NCBI GenBank assembly: GCA_003290165.1
Contig: QNQO01000640.1
Location: 124,001-188,000, forward strand
DNA: 64,000 bases
Direction of reading: 5' to 3'
DNA from: Berberis thunbergii
Taxonomy: Eukaryota > Streptophyta > Magnoliopsida > Ranunculales > Berberidaceae
The notes under the pieces were generated by a model that did no database searches, was not told where the DNA came from, and was given only the letters and a program-made list of their open reading frames with translations. The position numbers and the translations under genes were made by a program. Shown here piece after piece: positions 10,149 through 21,881 of this stretch; the first letter of the stretch is position 1; the number at the start of each line of letters is the position of its first letter.

Positions 10149-10968
10149 ATGTCATACCTTCTCCCTCATCTGCACTCAGGTTGGGCTGTCGACCAAGCCA
10201 TCCTTGCTGAGGAAGAACGCCTTGTTGTCATTCGTTTCGGTCATGACTGGGACGAAACTTGCATGCAGGTACTTATTTGGTGTTTAGTTTCTTTCTTAAC
10301 AATATCTGCATGGAAACATGCCGCCGATTGGGTTTGAACCATGACCTAGTGGTATCATCCGCCAAGCTCTAACCATTGAGTTGTCATGCCATTGGCATGC
10401 CTACATGGTTTTATTTTGCAACTATATCAATGTATTACGTTAATCCAATTTAAGAGAAAATATTCATATCTCAACCCATGAAGAAGGCATAAACTTTTAG
10501 GAATCATTTTGAATAGGCTTATTTAGATTGTATGTCCCGGTTCATTGATGGGTTCAGCGAAGCTTACAAACCTAAACATAACCGTCCATGTTCATGTCAT
10601 TTGTTGAAACACTTATGCTCATTGAACATTGGTTAATATATTTTCTGTTGATGCTGCATATGGACGAGGTATTGGCTTTAGTTGCTGAGACGATAAAGAA
10701 CTTTGCAGTGATCTACCTTGTTGACATCACAGAAGTACCTGACTTCAACACAATGTACGAGTTATACGATCCTTCAACAGTCATGTTCTTTTTCCATAAC
10801 AAGCACATAATGATTGATTTGGGCACGGGAAACAACAACAAGATCAACTGGGCTCTCAAAGACAAACAAGAGTTCATTGACATCATTGAGATTGTCGACC
10901 GTGGAGCAAGGAAGGGTCGTGGTTTGGTGATTGCTCCTAAAGACTATTCCACTAAGTATCGCTACTAG
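10149..10968 (+). CDS. YLS8: Thioredoxin-like U5 snRNP protein YLS8/DIM1
   Basis: Two coding exons, 10149-10268 and 10660-10968, give 142 residues, the usual length of the DIM1/TXNL4A family. These thioredoxin-fold proteins are part of the U5 and tri-snRNP and are needed for pre-mRNA splicing in the nucleus. The sequence starts MSYLLPHLHSGWAVDQA and carries the family blocks VIRFGHDWD, VDITEVPDFN and LGTGNNNKINWA. The first exon ends CATGCAG before a GTACTT donor. The expected acceptor GCAG before the second exon reads GCAT, so the AG is lost. The nearest in-frame AG (10667-10668) would remove only Met-Asp-Glu. Positions normally RNKH and TVYRG read HNKH and IVDRG, changes at residues I know as highly conserved. 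This may be a decaying paralogue, yet the frame is fully open. Homology is very secure; function is not. Confidence 0.85.
10317..10395 (-). repeat. tRNA-related SINE-like head
   Basis: Read on the minus strand it has CTCAATGGTTAGAGC, resembling a tRNA A-box region, and about 30 bases later GGTTCAAACCC, a B-box-like motif. It has no acceptor stem and lies in the YLS8 coding intron. It is better read as a SINE or tRNA relic than as a working tRNA. Confidence 0.4.
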
Positions 10969-11230
10969 GTTTATCTAGAGGTGTGGGTCTATCAAACTCT
11001 GAACTCTGAAGAAGTCTACATGTGTACCTCTAAAATTCTGCATAGCATTTGAAACACATGGTGTGTGAAAACTATAATTGCTCAAATAATCTGATAACAC
11101 TGTGCTTGACCAAATATAGACCATATTCTTACACTTGCGAGTTTTCATTTTATGCCTGGAGTGGTACACAACTGATATGATCACCTCTGAAAATCGGTTC
11201 ATCCTTTTCATTACTAACATTTGAGATTTG
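10969..11230 (+). other. YLS8 3' untranslated region (inferred)
   Basis: Sequence after the stop codon includes 11036-11072, which is reused in the fused repeats at 3508 and 53603. No clear polyadenylation signal can be chosen among the AT-rich candidates. An overlapping minus-strand open frame has no support. Confidence 0.35.
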
Positions 11231-11652
11231 ACTAGGTTTTTTTTTATTTTTTATTTGTTTGTAAATGAAATTGTAAGGTTGAAATATAATATTACAAATT
11301 CATGAATCATTTTTCAAATTTTTTATACCCGTTAGTTTTTAGCTTCACTTAATCATGTAGTGTTTTTGTTCCTAGATTGAAAAAAATAAATTATTTTTTC
11401 AAAACACACTACACCATGTTTTATTTTAGATTAGTAGAGTTGCTCATAATCACCAGTTAAGAGCCTATTAGAGTGCTTAATTTAATTCCGTAAATGCTCT
11501 AAAGCCACATACTTAAATTGCATAAATAGCCTATTATAGTGCTTAATTTAAATCCGTAAATGCTCTCAAGCTACATACTTAAATTGCGTAAATGTAATTG
11601 CTTTACAAGAGATGAAATCCTCATATTTACTATTCTACATGTTCCTGAAATC

Positions 11653-11898
11653 TCAATAAAGTAGATCAGATGTTGAGAAGTTTGGTGATATTGATAGGTT
11701 CAAAAACCCACTGACATCAAACAAACTTCTGTCATCAAAGCCCTTATCTGACGTAGAGGCATCAGTGTTATTGGTGCGCTCTAGCTTCTCATTGATTTTG
11801 AAATTAAGATCATTAATTGTCAATGAACTTTTGCACAAATGAGTATACCAGCGATTCTTAATTTCATTATCAGTTCTGCCTGGCAACCGCGCAGCAAC
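11653..11898 (-). pseudogene. R2R3-MYB last-exon fragment
   Basis: The minus-strand exon begins after a TTTCTAG acceptor and reads [21 protein letters not shown], the C-terminal part of the R3 repeat of plant R2R3-MYB transcription factors. It then has a short acidic tail ending [11 protein letters not shown] and a stop. The rest of R3, all of R2 and any promoter are not found upstream to 12300. It is therefore a truncated copy or a last exon whose partners are lost. The downstream flank (11350-11690), with the last codons, is copied at 24040-24300. The R3 motif identification is firm; the pseudogene status is inferred. Confidence 0.65.
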
Positions 11899-12072
11899 TA
11901 GAAAATCATTGAGGCACTTTTATTATGATTTCTTCATGTTGGATTTAAATGATTGAATCACACAAATATCATGTGCAATTTTGGCTGTCCTATAAAGCTA
12001 TCATATTTTTACCACACCTGTTCTTTTTACTTTTTCCTTGAGAGATCAAATGTACTACTACTTTGGTTGAAC

Positions 12073-12290
12073 TCAAAGGCTTTACTACAAGGGAAAGCTT
12101 GAATATTCCAAGTTCATCACACCCAACCAGGTAAATGCACTATTCATGGTATGTACAAGCAAATGTAAATGAATGGAGATGCTCAATCTAACAAGGTCAG
12201 GTTCTTAGTCTATTTTATTTTTTATCTAATAATATAAAGTCACACAAACCTTTGGATCAATGAATTGAGTGCAATTATAATTACCATCTA
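12073..12290. repeat. Flank module shared with 3540 and 53640
   Basis: This block matches 3544-3725 and 53641-53822 almost base for base. In those copies it continues into truncated TM exon 4, whereas here it continues into unrelated sequence after about 12250. It marks the right edge of the piece carried away with the YLS8 tail. Confidence 0.6.
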
Positions 12291-12299
12291 GCAACAGTT

Positions 12300-13220
12300 A
12301 TTAGAACAGGGTCTCCTTCAGTGAATCAAAAAATAACACATGAATTTCAACTGTGAAATTCTCAATGGCAATGTGATATTTATTGCAAATGAGATTCATG
12401 CATATCGCAGTAAGCCGGTAAGTATACATTGAGATATCTTTGATGAATTGAAAAACCAACAAACAACTAATTTCTTGTGCATCAATTAAAAGTTTTCACG
12501 CATAATTTGCTGAAAGTTTTAAGGTTTGCAATCAAACAGAGTATTAGAGTTTCATGAGCGAGAACCCAGAAGAAAAGAAACAAGTCCACTTATTAATTTT
12601 GATTATCCTGTTGTGTTTGGTTCCACTATTTTCTTTTCAGGTTGTTTGGTGCATTAAAGTACAGTAGAAATCATTTTGTGTCCCCTCAAAACAATTTTCT
12701 TATTAACACTTTCCCAAGAAAGTTATCTCATGAAACCATCCAAACACAACCCAAGCAAAAATTTAATATGTATAAATAACTGGTATAAAAATTTTGAAGA
12801 ATCTCCAACCAGTCCTAGTTGGAATACTATAACTCCTCTGCTTTGTGACAAAAAAATTGATCAAATATGTATAAACACATTGATTCAAACAGCAAGGGAG
12901 AAAACTTGATCAAATATGATCAATACATTATAGGCTCCAAATACACTGATCAAGCGATCCCACCTTATCAACAATCCATTTTTTTTGGGCAGAAAATTAC
13001 ATTTTCAAAAAATCCAATCAAACAAAAGTATGAACGGGATTCATCAATCTTAATTTTAGCAATTAAAGAAAATCAAATGTGCTCGTTAATGAATTTTACA
13101 ATGTGCATTGAAATTGTTTGCATGACAGGAAGGGCTAATTTCTATAGCTTGAATCCAGCCACAACTTTGTCAGTAAAAACTCATATTGTCACTGAGCAAC
13201 TTATCCACCATTGAATACGT
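12300..13220. other. No gene recognised
   Basis: AT-rich sequence. Two overlapping open frames at 12676-13214 contain repeated, low-complexity residues and no motif. I see no splice signals linking them to the MYB fragment. Confidence 0.3.
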
Positions 13221-13228
13221 ATATATGA

Positions 13229-14250
13229 TGTAACACCCCTAAATTTTTTTAAGTTAATTTAAATATTTTGAATTAATTAAAATAGAGTTAAATTTATGTG
13301 AAATTAAATTTCAAAATTCTAATGTTTTATTTCGTGAGTTTAGGGAGTGGTTGCCTTTGAAATTTCGGTGGGGGCGAATAGACACCCACCTTAAAAGAAA
13401 AAAAATCCTTCTACTGCACCTTTTCTCCTCCTTCGCCGCCTCTCCCTTCGCCCTAATCTCATTCTTCCCTCTTCCTTGCCCCTTCCTCTTTCTCCCCTCT
13501 TTTTCCCATTTGATTTCGTGCCTCAAAAAAAGAGTTATGTGTGATTTTGATCTTCAATGGAGGAAGGTGGTGTAATCGGTGTATGATACAAGACGAGGGA
13601 GCAACGGAGTTTCGATTCATGTTCAAGCGTTGTGAACGGAGCTTTTATGCCCAATGGACTTCACGAATTAAAGGTCGTCGGTGAGTAATTATCACTCCTT
13701 TTTTTATGAGTTTTCTCTGTTTTTCAATCGTTCTTCTTTGTTCATTGCTTGCCATACGATATAGATGGATGTTTCACGATGTCCGAAACTATACCAAGTT
13801 TGTAAACGTATGTGTTGAGATTGCCTTTGAATTATTTGATGAAATGCACACGAGTTGAGTTGCGGAGGGTTTGTGTGGTGTGCGAATCAAATAGTTTGTA
13901 AATCAAACCTTGTTTTTACTTCTAATTGATCATCATCTTGGTCTGTGTTCACAATGAATGTGTTTGATCTATTGGTTTGTGGCTTTGTGCATTTAGTTTT
14001 TCGTGGATTTTAATTGATTCAATTAGTTAAGTGAGTTGCTCATGGTATTTGGTTAACTTGGATTTTGATAGTGTATGTACATTCATAAGAACCTAAAGAA
14101 AAGAGACATACTACAGTACAATTAATGCTTTTGAGGGACTTGAGTTATATATGTTCTAATCAGTTAAGAAGAGGCATTTGAAGGCTAACTAGCTAATGTT
14201 TGTTAATTTGTAAGTGGTAGTATTACTATTTCTTTTATTCTTTATTGGCA
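13229..14250 (+). mobile_element. Possible gypsy LTR (5' end and body)
   Basis: It starts TGTAACACCCCTAAATTT, a common beginning of plant Ty3-gypsy LTRs. A CT-rich segment (13400-13510) and a GTGAGTAATTATC-type donor region near 13681 follow. No matching right LTR, primer-binding site or coding domain was found, so the end point is a guess. The two overlapping open frames on opposite strands at 13311-13575 are low-complexity. Confidence 0.3.
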
Positions 14251-15789
14251 ATGTCGATCTCCACGCACACATTCCATTATTTTCTCATCTTTGGCAATGA
14301 CATTATCATGCCAACTGCATCTAAGTTTTCATCTTTCTTGCTTTACTTTTATCTTCTTTAGGTCAAAATCAGTGAATCTCAACCAAAGATTATATAGGCA
14401 ATCATTCTAACAATAAGTTTTGATTTCACTTCCATGGCCCTCTCCCTCTGTTACTAAAAGTTGTTTGATTATTTATTTTTGGTGTTTGAAAGTTTGCATT
14501 TCTGTTTCATACATACAAGAATTTTTGGATTTGAAATTTCATCTTTCAAAATGCCTCAATTGGTTACAAACCCAACAACAAAGTGCATGTAGATGCCCAA
14601 CTCACTATTTGGAGTTTTGGTGTTGTATTCAGTGTCACTTCAATCAATCTCATGTGTTCATTTCTTTATTCCTTCACTCACCCTCACCCTGTGTTAAAAC
14701 TATTTTTTATATTGCTTGATATATGATAGATTTGTATTGAGATTAAAATCACTCCACTTATTGTCCATGAACCCCCATTTCAGTGTAGGAAAATAATGCA
14801 AAAGGCTTTCACATTCTTGCCTCTGGGTTTTGCCATATTGAGTTTATTTGTCATTTCATTTTTAAGTGTGTTGGTCTAATTTTCAAATGTATTATTACAC
14901 TGCTTTTATGAAAGAAATGTGTGAATTTTCAAATGTATTTGATTTGGCGACAAGGGTGGAGACTTTATGTTCTTCACTTGACAACAACAACAACAGATAG
15001 ATTTTTAGTATTATTACACCCTCATGGAATTAGTAGTTTTGATTTTATATTCGACTAAAGGGATTCATGTTTAGAGAGATCTAACCATTGATGACTTTGA
15101 TAATAAAATCATATATTTCAATACCCTATCTGCCAGACAAATCTTACATGTCTTTTTGGAGATGATATTACTAACGAAAACCCTTATCATTGGAGCATTC
15201 TTGATGAAATTGAGGGATAAATAAGTGCAAAATGTATCTCAACATTTTGCATTAGTGATTGGTATGATCGGTTTAACTCATAACGAGGAATCTCATTATT
15301 CTTTTCTAGAGGACAATTTGTCGGGTTGTGTTCATCATTAGCTTGTTTAGGTTTTCGATTCATGTTTTAAGACCTGGGTGTTTAACTGTATAAAGAAGTT
15401 TTCCTTGGTTTGTTTTTCAACCTTGTAGTGTGTACTGATACAAGACCGTTGTTAGATTCTAATGTGATCCACAGTGCTGTATCAAACTAGAGAAGACGAG
15501 ACCAAAGCAACAATCAAACTTTGTACAAGAAAGAATCAAATTTTGTACAAGAAAGATATGACACCCAATTATTAGTTTCCAAGTTTTGAAATGCTTAAAA
15601 TTGATTAGAAACTTAGATTATTTCATATAGCTTGATTTTTAGGGTGCCAACACTCGTAATGTCGTGCATTCTTATATAATAGTATCAACTTCAATTAGAA
15701 ACAAAAGTGTCTACAGTAACTTTATCTATACTGTCACGACCGTGACTTTCAAATTCAAAACAATGAAGAAAATGAGAATTGATTACTAG
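14250..15789. other. No gene recognised
   Basis: The longest open frame (14420-14719) has no recognisable domain. The sequence is not obviously repeated elsewhere in the window. Confidence 0.3.
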
Positions 15790-15816
15790 AAAAAAAAAAA
15801 AAAAAAAAAAAAAAAG
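15790..15816. repeat. Poly(A) tract of 27
   Basis: An uninterrupted run of A follows unassigned sequence. It could be the tail of a retroposed element on the plus strand, but I see no target duplication or coding sequence before it. Confidence 0.6.
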
Positions 15817-16057
15817 GTTACAACCCTTCCCAAGCTCCGTGAACAAGAGACCTTGTTTCATCTTACAACTTCAATAATCCATCTTTGTTCTTCTTTCCCC
15901 TATTTAACTATTGTAAACATAACAACTTGTGAAAAGGTCCAACTGGTGAACACCATGTGTGTGGCTCAGATGATCCTAACTTAATCACTAAAATACCTCT
16001 GGTTTGAACATTTGATTTTGGCGCCTTAATTTCACGCTACTACTCCTTCCCTCATTT

Positions 16058-17300
16058 TGTTTGAAGGGACTTAATGGTTTCCAGATATTGTTGAGTGCTC
16101 ATATGTGCAATCAACAGTCACAGACCTACCTTTCTTTGCCTCTAAGGTGCGTGAATATGCTTAGATTATTTTTTTACGGTTTATCGGATGGATGCTTATC
16201 TATTGTGTTTTCACTCGAACGGCTTGTGATATGTGCCGCTTATGTCAACTCATTACTTATTTTTTGTCTGATTATTTATGTGACTTGTTGGACTTATCAA
16301 TGATGTCAAAGGGCCTATAAAATGCATATAATGTTGAAACCATGTGCCTTAATACTTATTATGAACAAAATTTTGAAATAACATTTTCGATCTATCTTGT
16401 GAAATTCATGAAAATTTGGGATGTCGTTTATTAGGAGATCTAGTGAGCCATAGTGCAAAAGGTTGTTATTTACATTTTCAATATGCCTAATTAGGCACAT
16501 TTCACATTGGGTACTCATTTTTTTCATAATTACACATTGGGTACAGAATTAGATCTTGACAAATTGTTTAATGATGCAAATACTCTCATTAAAGGAGCAT
16601 GCGACTTGAACGGGGTATCCAAAGTGCAATTATAACAAAAACATAGGTACCCATAATGCAAAATACTAATGAACTTGTTAGGGTTATTTTGGTCTGACCT
16701 TGGTTAGTGTTGTTGAACCAATGGTCGAGACCCAATTCATACCCAAGGTGTAATTATGCAAAAAATTTATATCCAATGTGAAATACGCCTAATTATGCGT
16801 ACCCAAAATGTAAATAACCCTAATGCAAAAATGAATAATAGTTGGCAACACAAATTCGCAAGTAAACAATGTTCATTTACCCTTCTCAACCCCTTGTAGT
16901 CACGCTTCTTTTGAGTTGTTCATTTGTTATTGGGCAAAATATTCTGTTGAGGTAGCCACTTATTTTTTTTTCCTGAAAAACACCACATCTGATGCTAATG
17001 ATATGTTCAATAATGTGCAGGTAAGGCTAGGAAAGAATGGTGTGGAGGAGGTACTTGGATTGGGTCACCTGCCTGAGTTTGAGAAGCAAGGATTGGAAAA
17101 TCTCAAGCCTGAACTTGCATCATCTATTGAGAAAGGGATCAAGTTTGCCAATTCCAGCCAATGGAAATTTTTTACTATTTTGTTCTAGGTTTTTCAGCAT
17201 GTTTGTGCATTTTAGGATTTCATTATAGTTTTACGATAGCTCTAATCTGTCCAGAGTGCTTATCTTGACTAGTGCCACTCATTGGAGTGGAATTGTCACT
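16058..17300 (+). pseudogene. Mitochondrial malate dehydrogenase 3' copy 2
   Basis: This is a duplicate of the last part of the MDH locus. Exon 6 is incomplete (about 16058-16146) and lacks its first 25 or so bases. Its GGGGTTCC has become GGTTTCC, a one-base loss that shifts the frame. Intron 6 (16147-17020) aligns with 31968-32771. Exon 7 begins at 17021 and reads [23 protein letters not shown] in part; the normal stop is mutated, so it reads on to a TAG at 17186-17188. Upstream exons 1 to 5 are absent. Exon 7 differs from the main locus by several substitutions, so the duplication is not very recent. Confidence 0.8.
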
Positions 17301-17829
17301 CCGGCTATTTTAATTGCTTTGTTGTTTTATTCTCAAGCAATGTCATCACCATACAATATTTGCTTGTTTAGCAATGAGATATATAAAACCAAATGCAGGC
17401 ATTTACACCTACCTCTTCTTTAACTTGTGATACATTGTCCGAAGGCGATGGTTTCACAACAGTGTAATCAGTTGTGTGGGCGCAATCTTCTGAAACAACT
17501 TATTACATGTTCATATTTTATATTGTTGTTTCAGAAGATTGTGCCCACACAACTGATTATACTGCTGTGAAATCATCGCCTTTAGACAATGTATCACAAG
17601 TTAAAGAAGAGGTAGGTGTAAATGCCTGCATTTGGTTTTATGTATCTCATTGCTAAACAAACAAATATAGTTTATATGGTGATGACATTGCCTGAGAATA
17701 AAACAACAAAGCCAAGTTAAAATAGCCGGAGTGACAATTCCACTCCAATGAATGGCACCAGTCAAGAATAAGCACTCTGGACATATTAGAGCTACCGTAA
17801 AACTATGATGAAATCCTAAAATGCACATA
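17203..17829. repeat. Large inverted repeat fusing MDH and TM gene pieces
   Basis: The left arm (17203-17499) and right arm (17525-17829) are reverse complements over about 300 bases, with a spacer of about 25. Each arm joins MDH 3' UTR sequence to TM-family intron 2 and exon 2 (17428-17490 on minus, about 17533-17610 on plus). Arms differ at scattered sites, so the palindrome is not an assembly mirror of a single read. Confidence 0.8.
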
Positions 17830-17849
17830 CAATTCCACTCCAATGAGTT

Positions 17850-18110
17850 GCTATCTTACTTGTCATGATTGGTTATTTCTTGGTCGTGGTCTTCATCCTT
17901 CAACAAGATTGATATTATATTGTTTGATGTATTTGAAACTTCTAGCTTTGTATTAAGTTTTCTATTGTTTGCGACGTTTGTTGTTTGATGTATCTGAAAC
18001 TTTAAGCTTTGTATTGAGTTATCTATTGTTTGGGACATATGTTGCTTGATGTTTTTGAAATTTTCAACTTTGTATTGAGTTATCTGATGTTTATGATATT
18101 GTTCCATGTA
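17850..18110 (+). pseudogene. TM family 3' end fragment H with triplicated flank
   Basis: 17850-17912 encodes only the last helix (LVMIGYFLVVVFILQQD) and a TGA stop. It is followed by three tandem units of about 60 bp (TTTGATGTAT, GCTTTGTATT, CTATTGTTTG motifs). Other family copies carry one or two of these units. Upstream exons are replaced by the palindrome. Confidence 0.7.
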
Positions 18111-18119
18111 TTAAAATAA

Positions 18120-19960
18120 CCAATAAATTTCCATTTGGGTTTCATAATTCAGTCTTTGTTATATTTTTTCAGCGAGAGATTGATTTGTTGTTTCTTGCAT
18201 TTCTACCCTGTGGCCTATCATTTCCCTTTCAAATTTTGATTTTTTCAATTATTTAGATCAATGTTTATGTGATTCAGTTATTATTTTCAATTATCGGTTG
18301 TTTATGCGATTAAGTTATTTAAACATAAATATATAGTGAGAAAGATGCCAGCATTTCCCGACAAAGGCACTAGTGGGATATTCCAAAGCCAACTTTCGGT
18401 TGAATTGAAAGTTTAACATCCCATTGGGTCAGCCACTGATCAAGGAAGACACATTACACTTGAGCTCGCCAACTGACCCACTAGAGAGGACCAAACAACA
18501 ACTAGGGAAGGACATTCAAAGAAAATATGTGGAAACTATTCATGAGCAAAAGTCTTAACCAATAAGTTAGCTTATGGAAATGGTTGATTGTTCCACATAA
18601 TATAGTGTGAGAAGACGGCATTAGGGTTTCCTGTGAGATGTGAACATGAATGTGTTTGTTTTATCATCTCAACCCCACTCGCATTTCTCAGGTTATAGCA
18701 CTATCAAATTAAGTAACTTGAACAATCTAACCAACGAAGGGAGTTCCCAATCAAAATGCCTTTGTAAAGAAACAAGTCCCAGATGTGATCATCTCAGAAT
18801 CAACAAAACTTTAAGCAATGGGACCTTACTTTTAGGAGAAACTCTGAAAAATGTCATTGGACTCCTTTCAAGGGACGGCCAAAGTGCCAATTGCCCATTT
18901 ACCAATCCGAAAATTGATTTTATCTCCCAAGCCAACTTTGAACCCTCTTGAATGATCAATTCAAGTTATTTCTTTGTTGTTGTTTGACATTATGCATTGA
19001 AGTGCCACTCCATGTGTCAGGTCTTGAGTCAACTCATTTTAAAAACCGTCTCCAAAAAAACATCATCTACAATTAACATACACCCAAACCCTTTTCTTGA
19101 TGAAGGGAATCACTTAATTCTTCATCACACATATAAAAAGTGTTGCTTCTATGGATCTGGGGAATCTTGTGAGTTTTGACTATATTTTCTCTTGGGCAAC
19201 CTTATTGCCTCTTGGACACTTGTTTGTAACCTTAAGTTTTCTTTGCAAGCATCCCAATAGCTGACTTTACCTAAGAATTTGTCTTGCTGATTAAAAAGTA
19301 TAAAAAGACAATAGATAGATAATCTTTTGGTTCCCCCTTTTTGTGGAGGTATTTATGGCATCATTTCTAATGCATAAATAAACTAACAAGTTAATTTGTG
19401 TAATTAGTTTCTACAAAAAGGTGGGATAACTCTCAGCACTTGGGACAACAGGGAAAAGGGCCTCTGCAGGGGGTGGCACCACCTTGAAATGTAACTTGCA
19501 AGCTGGAGGTCAGGATCTAAACGCAAACACTAAGAAACACTACTAAATAATAATCGTATGTGTTAGGGTGAAGGTGTTAAAAAGGGGGTTGCTGCTGGTA
19601 GGATGGATCTGAACTTAAACTGTATGCAGAAGTGAATCAAAAGGAAACCATCGCAAGAGCTATTAGTAAACACCAAGCTTTGTAATGAAAGTAATATCTG
19701 TGCAGTTTGGCACTGATATGTCAATGCAAAAAAGAGATCTGAGTACATATTTGACATAATGTGTAGTAAATATCTAAGGAACTCTGGCCAGGTAAGTACT
19801 AGTGTAATGCTCATGCCGCTATGTAAATAGTAGCTCAGTTATTACTAATCACATGTTCTTTTTGGCTCTGCACATTTTTATTAGTAATGAAGTAGGAAAT
19901 GCAAGTACATATGATGTCTAGGATCATAATTTACTGTTCAGTCAATCATTAAGCAGGCAT
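18120..19960. other. No gene recognised
   Basis: Open frames at 18640-18951 and 18997-19179 have no family I know. The interval separates MDH copy 2 from the gypsy-type fragment; in the sister block (33100-33300) the two are close together, so this is probably inserted DNA. Confidence 0.3.
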
Positions 19961-19984
19961 TCCACTGTATTTGTATCTTTCCCA

Positions 19985-20960
19985 TGACCTCAGATTTCTT
20001 GATGTCCTTGTTATTTGTAGGTCATTGTTATTTGTTGATTCTTTTATCTCTCACTTTTGCTTTGCAATCATGTCTAGCTTCAGAGTTTTGAGTGGCAATA
20101 TTTTTTTTTATGCTTGTGAAGCTTTCTTTTCGCCTAAGCGGGTGCATGCGACTTTGGATAACATTCTTCACGATTATTCATTGTCGGGCGATCTAAAAAT
20201 CATTTTCCCCGAAGAGGGCGATAGTTTTTGTCGTCCAAAGCATTATTATACCGCTCTGTATCCTAGTATGTTCCATTATGGCTTTCGGCTCTTGAGATCG
20301 TCTCAGAGTACCTAGATTTTGCAGGCATCGCTTCCGCCCAACTGGTTCTTAACAATTGGAAGGTGATGATTGTGACCTTATCATTGGCTATTGCATCTGG
20401 TATCTCCATGAATGTCAGGGTTGCATTCCTTGGTGGGGTTTAGTGTAAATGTTAACTGTACCCGTTGTCTTCGCTTTCCATCTTATTTTAAGGGTCTACG
20501 AAAGAAGTACGGGGGTTTGCCGAAACCCTAGTTTTATGCGTCCAATGCCTCCAACTATTTTAAGTTGCACGAAAATCAGATTCTACGGTCATTTTGAAAG
20601 CCTAATAGGGTCAAGTTGTCTCTATTGTTGGAAGAACAAGAATTTTGTAGTCATTTAGACAAGCTTCCCTGAGTCTCGGTGGAAGATTTTCTTACTACGG
20701 ATGTCATTATCCATAGTGGCTTGTATTCGTCAAGTGAGGTGGGTCGCACAGAGCCTATTGTAGGTCGTGTTTTGGAGGTGACTGTTGCACGTGCTAGTGA
20801 TGTGGATGTCGGTCGCAAATAGAGTTCTGTTAACGAACCCGCAGGCCGACTTGCTTCTGTTGCTGTCAGAGGTTTTAGGAGTGTTAGTTCGATTGTTAGA
20901 AAGAGAAAAGTTTCCAAGCCTCCCAACCCATCTAAGATGTTGGCAATTAGTTATGGTCGT
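19985..20960 (+). mobile_element. Gypsy-type transposon protein fragment, copy 1
   Basis: An open frame from ATG 20070 reads MSSFRVLSGNIFF and ends at 20315. Later frames continue with APAQLVL and a region near IVTLSLAIASG. This pattern, with a tyrosine-rich PSMFHYGFRLL block, resembles the plant 'putative gypsy type transposon' domain (PF04195 group), recalled rather than searched. Relative to the second copy it has a five-base loss near 20293 and several in-frame stops. It is dead. Confidence 0.45.
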
Positions 20961-20974
20961 GTGACGACTCCTCC

Positions 20975-21760
20975 TTACTTGATGTTGGATTATTCATTCC
21001 AATAATTTCCCAATAATCTCCACATTTGGCGCGAATTTCACACATCCTACAATCCATCCACTTGGTCTACAACATCTCGAAATACGCTTCCTCCTCGAGT
21101 ATCATGCTTAACCACGATTTTGTGGGTAGTATTCGGTGTACGGGTTCGACTATTCTTGGCGTTGTTGGCTCTACCTAGTCGCAACCACCGCACTAACTCC
21201 ACATCGTCCAGACTTGTAGGATACCACATTGGCAAGGATCCGAAGCCTAATCTAGATCATTCATCTGGCGAACTGCGCACATGTGATGCTCCTTCTGGTT
21301 CGCTACCGTGGGCCTGATCCCATGAACAATGTATCACCTGCACCTCCACCCCGTCAAGTCCCGCCGAACCGTCGACTCTGATACCACTTGTTAGCACTAG
21401 GCAAGTGTGCGCACCTTGGTTCACTATACATAAAACCACGATCTTGTGAGTAGCACTCGGTGTTCGAGTTTGACTATTCCTGGCGTTGTTGGCTCCACCT
21501 AGTCGCAACCACCGCACTAACTCCACCTCGTCCAGACTTATAGGATACCACCTTGGCAAGGATCCAGAGCCTAATCTAGATCATTCATCTAGTGGACTGC
21601 GCACATTTGATGCTCCATTTGGTTCGCTACCTTGCGCCTGATCCCATGAACAATGTGCCACCTGCACCTCCACCTCGCCAAGCCTCGCCGAACCGCCGAC
21701 TCTGATACCACTTGTTAGCACGCTAGGCAAGTGTGTGCACCTTTGTCCACTATACATGAC
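20975..21760 (-). mobile_element. Ty1-copia LTR/PBS region, tandemly duplicated
   Basis: On the minus strand TGGTATCAGAG occurs at about 21380-21391 and again at about 21702-21711, each after TAACAAG. This is the usual initiator-tRNA primer-binding site next to a copia LTR end. The units 21115-21415 and 21420-21755 are tandem duplicates of about 310-330 bp. No gag or pol is present. Open frames here are shadows of the repeat. Confidence 0.5.
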
Positions 21761-21881
21761 AACAATATTAAAAATCATTTTAATAGATGGAAGGATGTCA
21801 CAAACAATTGATAATTCAATACAAAGCTGAAATTTCAAATACATCAAACAACATAATATCAATAAGGTGTGTTCAAATGAA

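Noticed and set aside
10317..10395. Functional tRNA gene
   Set aside because: A and B box-like motifs exist but no acceptor stem or complete cloverleaf can be formed.
20651..20926. 91-residue minus-strand frame with Ser/Thr-rich sequence
   Set aside because: Antisense to the gypsy-type fragment; the equivalent frame at 34114-34428 differs in length and start.
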